Positions 43,562 to 53,690 of a DNA stretch of 64,000 nucleotides are shown here, in pieces (positions within the stretch are counted from its first letter, which is position 1; every line of letters begins with the position of its first letter). Under the pieces are notes generated by a model. The model saw nothing but the letters and a program-made list of their open reading frames with translations, was not told where the DNA came from and ran no database searches. Source of the stretch: Methylobacterium sp. J-067 (GTDB lineage Bacteria > Pseudomonadota > Alphaproteobacteria > Rhizobiales > Beijerinckiaceae); contig NZ_JAKSXZ010000092.1 in NCBI RefSeq assembly GCF_022829465.1, positions 62,001 to 126,000 on the forward strand. Direction: 5' to 3'. Both the position numbers and the translations under genes were made by a program.

Positions 43562-45462
43562 GCGATCAGAACACTATCGACGGAGCTTTCGAGACCCTCA
43601 GCGAAATCCAGCGCGAAGCTGCAAGCTGGGGAGATGGAGCTTTCATGCTTCTGGCCGGGCCTGGATCGGGGAAAACGCGAGTTCTTACCTCCCGCGTGGC
43701 GCGGTTGTTCGCCAACGAGGCCGCCGCCAAATGGCGCATTTTGGCTTTAACGTTTACGACTCGCGCCGCTGACGAGATGCGAAGACGCATCGAGCAATTA
43801 GCGCCCGACGCCGTTGAGCGGCTGTACGTCGGCACGTTCCATGCCTTCGCCTGCGAAATTCTCCGTCAGTCCGGATCTCATGTCGGCGTTCAGACGGACT
43901 TCAAAATTTATTCAAATCCTGGCGACCGTGAATTGCTGCTGTCAGAAGCGCTACGCGTAGCCAAACTTGATCTCGGTGAACCCCTATCCAAGGCCTTCCC
44001 CGTGCTGGATGGTCTGCGTGAGCGGTTGGCGGGACCAGATAATTGCCTCCGGTTTTTCGCTGATCCAGATCGTGGCACCCGGTTTGCGGCGGCCTATCAA
44101 GCCTACGTGGACCATCTTGATCACGAGAACGCTCTTGATTTTCCCGCCATCCTCTACATGGCGCATAAGCTTTTCACCGATTTCCCCCTTATAGCTGAGC
44201 GATATCGCAGGACCTACCGATACATCAGTCTCGATGAATTTCAGGATACCAACTTGGCGCAATACGCCTTCTTGCGCGCTCTGACTGGGAATCTCTATAA
44301 AAACCTATTCGTCGTCGCGGATGATGATCAGGTAATTTATCAGTGGAACGGTGCAAGTCCACAGCGGCTGCAGCAATTCGCCAAGGACTACGAGCCAGCG
44401 CTCCTACAGATGCCGACGAATTATCGGTGCCCCGGCGAGGTCGTCGAAATGGCGAACCGCTTGGTGACCAACAATCGGCTCCGCACCGCTAACAAGCAGC
44501 CCCTTCTCTCCGGCAAAGCGATGCCAACGGCGCCGGATCGGGTGCGGATTTTAGTATTCGACGAGGACTCCCACGAGGCCGACGGCATTGCGGCCGATAT
44601 CGAAGCCCGCCACGGCAACGCCCCCAGCAATATCGTCATTATCGCGCGAACCAAAGCAATTCTTCAGGCGACGAAAGGGGAGCTTGGGAAGCGCGGGATT
44701 CACGCCCAGCTCGCCCAGCGAAGGGACAGCTTCGCAAGCGTTCCGTACCAATGGCTCCATACCAGCCTTCAAGTGGCCAATCGCCGTTCCGACGAGAGAG
44801 AGTTCAAGAACTTCGTCGAAGTCGGCAACGCCATGTGGGGCTTTGATCTAGATACTTCTCAGCTGGCGGCAAGAGCAAAATCCACAACCGGAGACTTGCT
44901 GCGAACCTGGGCTAAGGCGGCCGCTGATCTGCCCCTAACTCCGCTCGGCGCTAGGATCATCCCGTTGTTGAGGTCCGACCTAGCAGAGGTTTTGGACTAT
45001 CAGAAGTATCTAAGGGCAGCGAACGCGACCCTTAGCGCGGCTGTGCCAACGTTGCTCGAAGAATATCCTTCGGTCGACGAGGATGCGCGGGCGTGGAAAG
45101 AACTTTATAAGGAAATCACAGGCGCGGTCGGTCGTGCGGCGCCCCTCGAAGCATTTCTCCAAGAACTTGAACTGAGATCGAAGGAGCCGCCTTTAGAGGC
45201 TGGTGTTATTCCGCTTCTGACAATTCACGCGTCGAAGGGTGATGAGTTTGATCACGTCTATTTATTGGGCTTAGCCGAAGACGTTATTCCATCCTTCCAG
45301 AGCAAAAAACAGGGAGATAACAGTCCGCAGCTTGAAGAAGAACGACGGAATTGTTTTGTCGCCATCACCCGTTGCATGGAGACGCTGACGCTGTCGCGCG
45401 CCAAATCTTACAAAGGATGGACTAAGGCGCCTTCGAGGTTCCTAGCGGAAATGGGAATCTGA
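43558..45462 (+). CDS. gajB: GajB-like UvrD-type helicase
   Basis: A 634-residue superfamily 1A helicase: Walker A LAGPGSGKT (about 36-44), Walker B LDEFQD, ADDDQVIYQWNG, HASKGDEFDHVYL and the final arginine motif ERRNCFVAITR. The ATG at 43558 overlaps the gajA stop (ATGA), so the two are coupled. OLD nuclease plus UvrD helicase is the two-gene Gabija defence system; GajB is usually about 500 residues, so this is somewhat longer. The gene is intact, although its partner is broken. Confidence 0.85.
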   Translation: MSDQNTIDGAFETLSEIQREAASWGDGAFMLLAGPGSGKTRVLTSRVARLFANEAAAKWRILALTFTTRAADEMRRRIEQLAPDAVERLYVGTFHAFACEILRQSGSHVGVQTDFKIYSNPGDRELLLSEALRVAKLDLGEPLSKAFPVLDGLRERLAGPDNCLRFFADPDRGTRFAAAYQAYVDHLDHENALDFPAILYMAHKLFTDFPLIAERYRRTYRYISLDEFQDTNLAQYAFLRALTGNLYKNLFVVADDDQVIYQWNGASPQRLQQFAKDYEPALLQMPTNYRCPGEVVEMANRLVTNNRLRTANKQPLLSGKAMPTAPDRVRILVFDEDSHEADGIAADIEARHGNAPSNIVIIARTKAILQATKGELGKRGIHAQLAQRRDSFASVPYQWLHTSLQVANRRSDEREFKNFVEVGNAMWGFDLDTSQLAARAKSTTGDLLRTWAKAAADLPLTPLGARIIPLLRSDLAEVLDYQKYLRAANATLSAAVPTLLEEYPSVDEDARAWKELYKEITGAVGRAAPLEAFLQELELRSKEPPLEAGVIPLLTIHASKGDEFDHVYLLGLAEDVIPSFQSKKQGDNSPQLEEERRNCFVAITRCMETLTLSRAKSYKGWTKAPSRFLAEMGI

Positions 45463-45726
45463 GGTTGCTCAGGCACACGAGCGGTTCTGTCGAAGATCTG
45501 CAAATGGTCACATCCGGCAGCCGGACCGCCCCACAATTGGGCTACCTTAGTGCAGACATCCCAGAGGTCGGCTAGGGGTCAGTTGTCCGCATTCCGCTGT
45601 TCAGCTGACGGTACGGAACTACGCGGTGCGCTCAGGAGCGTTTCGCCTGTCGTACCCGCGGTCGTTCTGTGCACTGTGCCGTTAAGCGAGGGCTTGTCAC
45701 GGCCCTAGTGTCCTCATTGCGAAGTT
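45463..45726. other. intergenic region before the IS630 remnant
   Basis: No gene or strong hairpin was found between gajB and the palindrome at 45727. The region is likely spacer plus an eroded insertion-sequence end. Confidence 0.35.
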
Positions 45727-45755
45727 TCTACGATCATTGGAATGATGATCGTAGA
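45727..45755. repeat. palindrome at the left end of the IS630 remnant
   Basis: TCTACGATCAT (45727-45737) and ATGATCGTAGA (45745-45755) form an 11-bp inverted repeat immediately before the transposase start, probably a terminal or subterminal repeat of the insertion sequence. Confidence 0.5.
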
Positions 45756-45764
45756 GACGGCGCG

Positions 45765-46446
45765 ATGGGTAAGGCCGCGGTTGGCATCGACCCAACAGAG
45801 CCGGAACGGCGCGAACTGGAGTCGCTGGCCCGGGCTCAGAAGACCGAACAGGCGCTGACGCGGCGGGCGCGGATCGTGCTCGCGGCGGCCTCGGGGCTTG
45901 AGATTAAGGCGATCTGCACGGCGGTCGGTGTGGATGCCGACACGGTCTCGAAGTGGCGGCGACGCTTTGCTGAACGCAGGCTCGATGGGCTCTTGGACGA
46001 ACCCCGTCCAGGCGCACCGCGCACGATTGGCGACGAAAGATCGCCGAGACCATTCGCCTGACGCTGGAGACGAAGCCGCCCGGCGCGACCCACTGATCAC
46101 TGCGCTTCATGGCCGAGGCGGTGGGCTATGCCCCCTCGACGATCCATCGCATTTGGCAGGCTTTTGGTCTGCAACCCCACCGCAGCGAGACCTTCAAGCT
46201 CTCCACCGATCCGCTGTTCGCCGAAAAGGTGCGCGATATCGTCGGGCTCTACCTCAGTCCGCCTGACGGGCGCTGGTGCTGTGCGTCGACGAAAAGTCCC
46301 AGATTCAGGCGCTGGACCGGACCCAGCCCCTCCTGCCGATGCGGCCCAGTCAAATCGAGCGCCGGAGCCACGATTATACACGTCACGGCACGACCTCGCT
46401 GTTTGCCGCCCTCGACATCGCCACCGGCGCCGTCCTCGGCCGCTGA
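45765..46446 (+). mobile_element. IS630-family transposase remnant, frameshifted and truncated
   Basis: Three consecutive frame pieces together read as an IS630 transposase. The N-terminal helix-turn-helix part (45765-46061) has LTRRARIVLAAASGLEIKAI and TVSKWRRRFAERRLDG. The middle (from about 46109) has YAPSTIHRIWQAFGL. The catalytic start has [14 protein letters not shown] with the first Asp of the DDE set, ending at GAVLGR then TGA (46446). The distal Asp and Glu are missing. At least two frameshifts plus the truncation make it inactive. Confidence 0.8.
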
Positions 46447-47190
46447 TACCGCCCACTGCTCATCCGAGAGCCAGAACAGGTCTGGCATCGCCAGCTCCAG
46501 GCCGCAAAACGGCTGCCTGGAATTACAAAACTACAAACCTTGCAACAGCTTGGTGCGGTTCACACCCGAGTTTTGGCAGCCAGCTTCGCCGACGTAGCAT
46601 GCTGGACTGAGCGGGTGCGGCCCAATTTTTTTAAGCGCAGTCGTGCTGATGCCTCCGAGGCTTTGAAGCCGGATCAATGATGTGAATGACCGGTGGATGA
46701 CCTTCGTTCTCACCGGTGAGAGTCCCCGGCCGTTCGATGGGCTGTGGCCTACGCAGCCACTACTGAGCTCGATCCACCTGACTCTCCCGAGCGTTGCTGA
46801 CTCACAACACCAAGTGTTGCCGACTCACAACGTTGTCGAGGACCGCGCACCCGATATTAAGTGCTTAAGTAGCGATTCGCGGTAGATTTTTGACCATTTT
46901 AGGCCGCTACAAGCCGAAATTTGCCGACGCATACAAATGGTTATCTCGTCAAGCCCTCGGTAAAAAGCAGGCGTATGACTTGCTAAACAATCCGGTGCTG
47001 TTCCAAAAATGGGCTGACGGCAATCGAATAGTCGATTCGCCGCCAAGAACGGCGAGATAATCCTGATGAACTGGTCCAGACCGGCTTCTTTAAGTGTGCC
47101 CATACCATCTCAAGCGCCACCCTCGGCGATATGCAGAGTGGCTGCTCAAGGTCCTAAACCTGCCATTCTCGGCGACGGTGGGGCGGCCAT
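46447..47190. other. gap with a possible decayed gene
   Basis: No annotated gene is supported. From 46869 a frame without ATG stays open to 47273; after a TTG at 46890 it reads LGRYKPKFADAYKWLSRQAL and beyond, which looks protein-like, but it runs 83 bases into the next gene. It may be a decayed gene or an unusual start; no family is recognised. The rest shows nothing. Confidence 0.35.
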
Positions 47191-47760
47191 ATGAGCCGCC
47201 GTTCAGAAACCCGCAGGGTCATCAAGATGATCCGTGCCGACGATCGCAGGCTGACGACCTGGATGGTGGATAACTTCCCCGTCCTTATCAAGGAGTACGG
47301 CTCCGCCAGGCTGGACCTGCGTGAACTCACAAAGGTCGTGCGCACGCTAGGACTGAACAACGATCATGGCGGACCGCTGAGCGAAGCGACGATCTCGAAG
47401 ACCTGGGCGCGCGTCCGACAGCAAATAGCAGGGGGCGATAAACCTCCAACCGCCCCGAAACCAACGTTCCCGCCCGGCATCGTCGCGCTGGCCTCCTCGA
47501 GCAGAACTGCTTCTGAGAGGAGTGACCCTCACGGGGGTGTCTTCAGACCCTCAATCGCCCCGCGGCCAGTGCCGGCTCCCGTCTCGCCGCATGAGGCGCC
47601 GACACTGAGCTCATTTTCCCGATCCGGGCCGAGCCAGCCCGCTGTGAGACATCAAGCTCCGCCGCGTCTGAGCGCTGACGAGCAGATCGCAAGGTTCCGC
47701 CGCGATCAACGTGCCGGAACTCGGCCGATGCCCGGCACCATCGAAATTCCGACCAAGTGA
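47191..47760 (+). CDS. hypothetical protein of the second transfer locus
   Basis: A 189-residue protein. Residues 1-80 are a compact, charged helical domain (MIRADDRRLTTWMVDNFPVL, LSEATISKTWARVRQQIA) that looks DNA-binding; residues 80-189 are Pro/Ser/Ala-rich and probably disordered, ending in a short conserved-looking tail (RLSADEQIARFRRDQRAGTR). It starts an operon-like row of genes leading to the TrwC-type relaxase and lies 26 bases before the ATPase gene. A relaxosome accessory protein is a guess from context. Confidence 0.65.
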   Translation: MSRRSETRRVIKMIRADDRRLTTWMVDNFPVLIKEYGSARLDLRELTKVVRTLGLNNDHGGPLSEATISKTWARVRQQIAGGDKPPTAPKPTFPPGIVALASSSRTASERSDPHGGVFRPSIAPRPVPAPVSPHEAPTLSSFSRSGPSQPAVRHQAPPRLSADEQIARFRRDQRAGTRPMPGTIEIPTK

Positions 47761-47786
47761 TAGAAGTACTCGAAAGGACAGTAATC

Positions 47787-48731
47787 ATGACCAAGAATAA
47801 TGGCGCTGCCAAGAGCGGCGCTGCAACCCAGATCTCCGATCCCGCCGCGGCGCGCCTGAATGGTAAGTTCGATGGGATGGGGGTCGCGCGAGACGATTTC
47901 GATCTCAAAGAGGATTTACTCAGCAGTACATGCGCCATCCCTCACGGTCGAGGAAAGTCGGGAAAGACATTGGTCAGCCGATTGATGGTAGAGTGCGCGA
48001 TGGTCGCAGGGCGTCCCCTGAGCTTCAGCGACGCCGATCGCGCCAACGCAGGTCTGAAAGACGTCCACAAGCCTGTCGACGGCCCGGAGAGCGCCAGCCT
48101 GCAGGATCTACGAACCTTCGTTCAACGGAAACTCGAAACTCAGCTGGAAGGCAACGGATCGAGCCTGATCGATTTCGGCGCAGGCAATCCGGTTTTTGAA
48201 GGGATCCTCGACGAGGTCGATCTCTCTGGCCTAATGAGGGACTACGGCAAGCAACTGCTTATCTTCAGCATGATCGGTCCTGCACGGGGAGATGTCTCAT
48301 ACATCGAACCGTACCTGAACCATCCCTCACTGGCTTCAGCCGACTTCGTCATCTGCTGCAACGAGGGATTGACCGATCCCGGTCGCGAGATCTCGGCGTT
48401 CGATCCGTATCTCGAAACGCAACAGATCCGTGCTGCGCTCGAACGGGGTGGCCGCCTCGTACGGCTTCCGCGCCTGACGTCCGCTGAGCAGATCGAGACG
48501 CTCGGGCTAACATACATGGACGCAGCGTTGGGCCGGCCCAACGCCAACGGTCGTTGCCTGGCGCCGTTCGCCGCCGCAGCCACCGCCAAGTGGCTGCGGG
48601 CACTGCCCAAGGCGTTCGCGCCTATCGCCGACTGGATGAGCTTCGCACCGATCGGCGACCTCGTTGCCGTCCTCGACAGGGAACTGGCGGCGAAGGCCGC
48701 CGCCCGGTCGCACTGGAGGGTCGCGCCGTGA
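47787..48731 (+). CDS. ParA/MinD-like P-loop ATPase of the transfer locus
   Basis: A 314-residue protein with an unusual P-loop, HGRGKSGKTLVSRLM (about residues 43-57), in which the lysine before the loop fits the deviant Walker A of ParA-type ATPases. LIDFGAGNPVFE stands where the Asp-containing B motif lies, and SFSDADRAN where ParA has DxDPQ. Relatives such as MobD, TraL and VirC1 help recruit relaxosomes to the pole or transfer channel. It overlaps the next gene by 4 bases (GTGA). Assignment is by motif and neighbourhood only. Confidence 0.65.
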   Translation: MTKNNGAAKSGAATQISDPAAARLNGKFDGMGVARDDFDLKEDLLSSTCAIPHGRGKSGKTLVSRLMVECAMVAGRPLSFSDADRANAGLKDVHKPVDGPESASLQDLRTFVQRKLETQLEGNGSSLIDFGAGNPVFEGILDEVDLSGLMRDYGKQLLIFSMIGPARGDVSYIEPYLNHPSLASADFVICCNEGLTDPGREISAFDPYLETQQIRAALERGGRLVRLPRLTSAEQIETLGLTYMDAALGRPNANGRCLAPFAAAATAKWLRALPKAFAPIADWMSFAPIGDLVAVLDRELAAKAAARSHWRVAP

Positions 48732-49390
48732 CCTATCGTGAGCAGACTGCCGTCTCCCCGCTACCCCCGAGTCCTTTGGAGGCTCAGCTGGCCCGAATCC
48801 AGGCACAACTCGAGCGAGCTGGCGTCGTCGCTGGCGAGCCACTCCACGACGTCTTGGTCTCGACCAGCGCGCTCGTGCGAGTGGTCGACCACCAGCGCCG
48901 CGTGTTTGTGGCCGACATTAAGGCTCTCAAAGAATTCTTGGGGGTGTACAGCGGAGGCGTCAAAAGTCTCGGTGAAAGCATCACCGGCGCGGCGACGCAG
49001 ATCGCCGATGATCTGAGGGCGATCAAGCGTTGTACGGCTCAGGTCGAGGAGGTTGCCCGGATGGATCTCCGGTCTCTCCTCGGGCGCGTTGGCTATCTTA
49101 TGGCCGGCGTTGCCTGCCTCAGCAGCGGCATCGCGCTGCTGATCGGGTGCTTGGGCGGTTACGCGTTGGGGGACCGGCGGGCCTTCGGCAGTCAGCTCAC
49201 ACAAGCCGAGCAATTGCGACAGACCTTCGGGATCGACGTGCTCTCGGCGCAGACCTGGGCTCCTCTGATCGAGGGAAACGACCCGCGCCCATTCGTCCAA
49301 GTCTGCATAAGAAGCGGCTACCGTCGGATCGCCGATGGGCGTCGCGTCTGCGAGGTGACCCTCGTGTTTCCGCCACCTGCGATGCCATGA
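48728..49390 (+). CDS. hypothetical membrane protein of the transfer locus
   Basis: A 220-residue protein with an amphipathic N-terminal half (about 15-115, coiled-coil-like, many Gln, Val and Arg), one membrane helix near 122-145 (VGYLMAGVACLSSGIALLIG) and a C-terminal domain of about 70 residues containing two Cys. The GTG start overlaps the ATPase stop, showing coupled translation. No family is recognised. Topology resembles MobE-type mobilisation proteins, but that is weak evidence. Confidence 0.6.
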   Translation: MTYREQTAVSPLPPSPLEAQLARIQAQLERAGVVAGEPLHDVLVSTSALVRVVDHQRRVFVADIKALKEFLGVYSGGVKSLGESITGAATQIADDLRAIKRCTAQVEEVARMDLRSLLGRVGYLMAGVACLSSGIALLIGCLGGYALGDRRAFGSQLTQAEQLRQTFGIDVLSAQTWAPLIEGNDPRPFVQVCIRSGYRRIADGRRVCEVTLVFPPPAMP

Positions 49391-49725
49391 ACATCGAAAG
49401 ATGCGGACATCCCGATCGAACACAGAGCGATCGACCTTAGCAAATCATGCCATTGGAGATCGATCCTGTGCGCTGTCACGATCCTCTCGGCGACCTCTGA
49501 TCCACGCGCGATGCCTCGGGCGTCACGGGCCGTTCAAAACCAATCTCTGAACGGCCGGCCACTCGCCCCCCAAACGACACTCCCAAACTTCGGACCCGCC
49601 CGCGAGGCGTAGGCGACCGGTGGCGGATCTGTGCGCGACCCGCTTCCAACCCGCCAAACCCACCCCAAGAATTCCACCCACAGACCAAGGCACCCCTTGG
49701 TGCAGATACGAAGGAGGCGATCGCG
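49391..49725. other. intergenic region before the second relaxase
   Basis: These 335 bases hold no gene. CCCAAACGACACTCCCAAACTT-like C/A-rich runs near 49568-49590 and 49650-49700 stand out but form no clear hairpin. An oriT for the TrwC-type relaxase would be expected nearby and may lie here. Confidence 0.35.
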
Positions 49726-50022
49726 ATGCCTGGCAAGACGACACCGATCCATCCGGGTGCCGCCGCTCCCTGGACACTCGAGCGCCTCGGCGACCAGCTC
49801 TCGGCGCTATCCCAGGCGATGGACGCCCTCATTCAAACCGCTGAAGATCACACCAAGATGCTGGAGCAGGTGCTGAAGGCCGCGGCGGCTCCTGCCGAGA
49901 GCAGCGACTTCAGTCCGCTGAACCGAAACCTCAATCAGATCACCCAGCTGCTGAAGCTCAACGGCGAGTTGCTCAGTGTGATCTGTCGTCAGGTCGGCGG
50001 AACATCACCGGCGACGCCCTAG
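49726..50022 (+). CDS. small helical protein preceding the relaxase
   Basis: A 98-residue protein with a GGAGG ribosome site seven bases before the ATG. It is predicted helical with heptad-like stretches (LGDQLSALSQAMDALIQTAE, LNRNLNQITQLLKLNGELL), suggesting a dimeric or trimeric coiled coil. It ends eight bases before the relaxase start, so it belongs to the same transcript and could be a relaxosome component. No family is recognised. Confidence 0.6.
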   Translation: MPGKTTPIHPGAAAPWTLERLGDQLSALSQAMDALIQTAEDHTKMLEQVLKAAAAPAESSDFSPLNRNLNQITQLLKLNGELLSVICRQVGGTSPATP

Positions 50023-50030
50023 TATCGCCC

Positions 50031-53000
50031 GTGCTCACCTACCTGACCGGACGGCTCGCCACGCCGGCGCTGGCGCTGGCGCGGCACTACATGCAGGTGA
50101 CGCTGCCTCCCGATCTCAGGGCGGTCGCCGCCTACTATGGCTGGGCGCACGATCTCGACACCGGACCGGATGCCGGCCGTCCGGCGCCCCGGCTGCGGGC
50201 GGATCTCGATCCCCGCTTGGCACAACTCCTCGGCTTGGATCCGGTCACTCTGCTCGACCTAGAGACCATCGCCAACCTACTCGCCGGGCACCGCGCCGAC
50301 GGCCGGCCGATACCGGGCAAGCGAGTCCAAGCCGGGGAGCGCCTGACTTTCATCGACCTTTGCTGGAGCGCGGACAAATCCGTGTCGATCGCCTGGGCGC
50401 TCGCCAGAACTCCTGCGGAAGCGGCGGTGATCGCGCTCGCCATCCGTGAAGCGGTTCACGAGACGATGGTTCGTATGGTCGCCCCCCTGATCGGACGGGC
50501 ACGCCGAGGCAAGGCCGGAAGCGCCGGCTCCGAGACTGGCTCGATCGCTTGGATTGCATTTGATCACTGGACTAGCCGGCCGACCCCTGGCGCTGCAGGG
50601 GATGCCCAGCTTCATGTCCACTGCCCCGTCCTGAACGTCGTCAGAACCACGGATGGTCACGTCGGCGGCCTCGACCTGCAACGGCTGAATGGACGCGTCC
50701 ACGAACTCGGTGCCATTTTCCAGGCCAACCTCGCGCGGAACCTGCGTCGCGCCGGGATCGCGGTCGCGCTCGATCCCACGCTCGGCTGTGCCCGGATCAC
50801 CGCGATCCCGGACGCCGTGCGCTCCGCCTTCGCCAAGCGCACTGTGATCGGCACGGCCGCCGCCTATGCTCAGGCGGGCGAGCTGGGCCTCGATTGGGAC
50901 GACCTTGAGGAGCGCTCCCGCATCGCCCTGCTGAAACAGGGTGTGCAGGGCGATCCGCGCGCGGCCAAGCGGGACGACCTCGGCGATCGTGCGAGCTGGC
51001 AGGCCGAAGCGGCGAGCCTGGGCTACCGGCATCTCGGCGTGCTCGGCACGGAGCCTGTACAACCGATGCCGACCCGAGAGCAACGCCTGGAGCGAGCCTA
51101 TGCGGTCGCCCTCGACCTGCTCGAGCCGAAGCTGGAGAACGTGGCGGTCCTGCCGGAGAGCCAGGTACGGCTGGCCGCGGCGCGCTCGCTGATCGCCGCC
51201 GGGATCGAGGAAGTGGGCGATGTCGAAGGGGTCCTCGAACTCATCCACACCCGTGGCGTCCGCCAGGAGGGCCGTATCGTCACGCTCTTGCCCGGAGCTC
51301 CTGGCCCTGACGCAGACGCGACAGGCTGGCAGCGCGGGGCCCGATCCTACACCACCGGACTGCACATCGAGCGTGAAGGCGAGCTGATCGATCTCGTCCG
51401 CGAGGCGGCCGCGGAGCGGCGCGGGGCGCTCAGCGCGAAGGCGATCACCGCGGCGATATCGCGCTTGGGCCGGGACTTCTCCGGGACGGCGCACGGGCGC
51501 ACGCAGCGCGAGGCGATGGACCGGCTCGGGACCGGTGCGGCCTTCACCGCGGTGATCGGCGTGGCGGGCAGCGGCAAGACCACCCTGCTCCAGCCCCTGG
51601 TCGACGCCTACACCGCCGCAGGCGCCACCGTGTTCGGGACGTCGCTCGGATGGAAGCAGACGCGCGCGTTGACCGAAACCGGTATCCCGGCTGAGCGCTG
51701 TCTCGCCCTGGCCAAGCTGCTGGAGGATTGCGAGCGGGGCAAGATCGTCCTCGGGCCGGACACGGTCGTCGTCGTCGACGAACTCGGGCAGGTCGGCACC
51801 CGCGACCTGCTCCGGCTGATGCGGTTGCGCACCACCAACGGGAGGTTCCGGATCCTGGCGGTGGGGGACCCGCGCCAATGCTCCTCCGTGGCGGCCGGCC
51901 CGGTCATCGAGCTGCTCCGGGAGGCGTTGGGGTCGGAAGCGATCCCCGAAATCCTGACGACCGTTCGTCAGCGCGAGCAGGACGAGCGTGAGACGACCGG
52001 CATGTTCCGGCAGGGGCGGGCGGCGGAAGCGCTGATGCGCAAGCGACGCGACGGAACTGCGCGGCTCGTGCCCGGCTCGCCCGCCGCGGTTGCTGAGTTG
52101 GTCGCCAACCTGTGGACCGAGCGGCACGCCGAGCACGCCGACGATCCGACCTACAGCCTGTCGGTGAGCGCCCCGACCAACGCCGATGCTCTGATGCTGG
52201 CGGGTGCGATCCGTGCCCGGAGGAGGAAGGCGGGAGAACTCGTCGGCCCGGATCACCTCGTCCAGGCGACCGACAACGTCGGACGCAAGTTCGAGGTCAC
52301 CCTAGCCGTGGGCGACAGGGTTCGGCTGTTCGCACGCACGCCGGCCCGGAGTTCCAGCGGGCAGACCTTGGAGATTGGGGTCAACGGCAGCGTGCTGGAG
52401 ATCGAGACGATCGGGCCGGAGGGCGTACGCCTGCGCGACGCCGGCGGCCGCTCGGGGTCGGTGGCCTGGACGACGCTGCTCCATCCCGACGGCGATCCCG
52501 CCGAGCCTCGCTACCGGCTGGGATATGGTGACGTCCTAACGATCGACAGCATCCAGGGCGTGACGAGCGAGGAGAGCATCTTCGTGATGCCAAACGGCTC
52601 GGCACCCGTCGATGCTTTCCGTGGCTATACCGCGGCCAGCCGGCACCGGGCGCGAAGCTACCTGATCTGCGGTGAGACTGCGGAGCGCGTAGCGATCGCG
52701 GGCCGACGCCCGATCGGTGCCCGGCGCCCCGTGACCGACGACGAGATCTGGGACCGTGTGGCAGCCAACCTCTCACGCGAGCCTACGGTCGTGACGGCAA
52801 CGGCCCTGGTCTCACGGGCGAGAGAGGTCGCTGCCGACGCTCGGCGGACGTTGCCTCTGGCGCTGGCACCCCTGGAAGCCTGCGCGCAGCGCGGCCTCAC
52901 CCGGGTCAGCCTGAGACGCGGATTCGCGCGCGGCTGGGAGGTCGCAGCGCTGACGGACTGGGCCGAGACGATCGCGGAGCCGATCGCCCGTCAAATCACC

Positions 53001-53489
53001 GACACGGCCGCGTTGGCGGACGCGCTGCCCCACCGACAGGAGGGCGCCGTGTCCCGAAAGGCGACCGACGGGCCGGAGCTAGGTGGCTTCGTTCGCGGAC
53101 GCATCCTGCGACGACTGGAGATATGGGCGGAGGGAATCGGCGAACTGCTCGAGCGGCAATGCGCCGAGATCATGGGTTTGACGGCTGGTCTCTCCGACCC
53201 GGACCGCGATGTCATGGTGAAGCCGGGACGTCTCGCCCGGCAATTTGCCCGATGGCGGGAGATTGAGCGCCTCGACGGTTGGGGGCGCTCACTCACCGAC
53301 TGGCTGGATTTGCAAGTCCGAACGACCCGCGCAATCCTCACGGCGATCTCGGCGAAGTCCCTGAGCAAAGGGAGCGGCTCAGCCGCTGAACAGGCCCCTC
53401 GACCGATCGAGGTGGGAGAAACGAGGCATCAGCGCAAGCAGGCGAGACGGCGTCGGGGGACGAAAGTGGACTCCGGATTAGAGATCTGA
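50031..53489 (+). CDS. TrwC/TraI-type conjugative relaxase-helicase (MOBF)
   Basis: An 1152-residue bifunctional protein. The N-terminal relaxase domain shows a paired Tyr (AAYYGW, residues 35-36), SADKSVSIAW and the HUH site QLHVHC (His195, His197). The C-terminal part is a RecD-like superfamily 1 helicase: Walker A GVAGSGKTT (about 513-521), VVDELGQVG, GDPRQCSSV and a late DSIQGVTSEES motif. It would nick oriT, unwind and pilot the strand. The GTG start follows the small gene by 8 bases. Unlike TrwC, no transfer-channel gene is nearby. Confidence 0.87.
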   Translation: MLTYLTGRLATPALALARHYMQVTLPPDLRAVAAYYGWAHDLDTGPDAGRPAPRLRADLDPRLAQLLGLDPVTLLDLETIANLLAGHRADGRPIPGKRVQAGERLTFIDLCWSADKSVSIAWALARTPAEAAVIALAIREAVHETMVRMVAPLIGRARRGKAGSAGSETGSIAWIAFDHWTSRPTPGAAGDAQLHVHCPVLNVVRTTDGHVGGLDLQRLNGRVHELGAIFQANLARNLRRAGIAVALDPTLGCARITAIPDAVRSAFAKRTVIGTAAAYAQAGELGLDWDDLEERSRIALLKQGVQGDPRAAKRDDLGDRASWQAEAASLGYRHLGVLGTEPVQPMPTREQRLERAYAVALDLLEPKLENVAVLPESQVRLAAARSLIAAGIEEVGDVEGVLELIHTRGVRQEGRIVTLLPGAPGPDADATGWQRGARSYTTGLHIEREGELIDLVREAAAERRGALSAKAITAAISRLGRDFSGTAHGRTQREAMDRLGTGAAFTAVIGVAGSGKTTLLQPLVDAYTAAGATVFGTSLGWKQTRALTETGIPAERCLALAKLLEDCERGKIVLGPDTVVVVDELGQVGTRDLLRLMRLRTTNGRFRILAVGDPRQCSSVAAGPVIELLREALGSEAIPEILTTVRQREQDERETTGMFRQGRAAEALMRKRRDGTARLVPGSPAAVAELVANLWTERHAEHADDPTYSLSVSAPTNADALMLAGAIRARRRKAGELVGPDHLVQATDNVGRKFEVTLAVGDRVRLFARTPARSSSGQTLEIGVNGSVLEIETIGPEGVRLRDAGGRSGSVAWTTLLHPDGDPAEPRYRLGYGDVLTIDSIQGVTSEESIFVMPNGSAPVDAFRGYTAASRHRARSYLICGETAERVAIAGRRPIGARRPVTDDEIWDRVAANLSREPTVVTATALVSRAREVAADARRTLPLALAPLEACAQRGLTRVSLRRGFARGWEVAALTDWAETIAEPIARQITDTAALADALPHRQEGAVSRKATDGPELGGFVRGRILRRLEIWAEGIGELLERQCAEIMGLTAGLSDPDRDVMVKPGRLARQFARWREIERLDGWGRSLTDWLDLQVRTTRAILTAISAKSLSKGSGSAAEQAPRPIEVGETRHQRKQARRRRGTKVDSGLEI

Positions 53490-53690
53490 TGGGGCCACGA
53501 GCCGCCGCTCGTCGCCCAATCTCGCGATGCTCGATTGGAGTGAGAAGGGGACCGGAAAGATAGGGGCGAAGGCACCTCCGCTGAAAACCCCGGGAAGAAC
53601 GGGACGAAGACCTCTGGCAGCGCTCGAAGAGCACCCGCCTGATGTCGACGAGGCTCCTTCGATCCTCTCTCCAGATTACGGACACCCAAA

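Noticed and set aside
46682-46885. 67-residue plus-strand frame after the IS remnant
   Set aside because: No domain or ribosome site; composition fits decayed insertion-sequence DNA.
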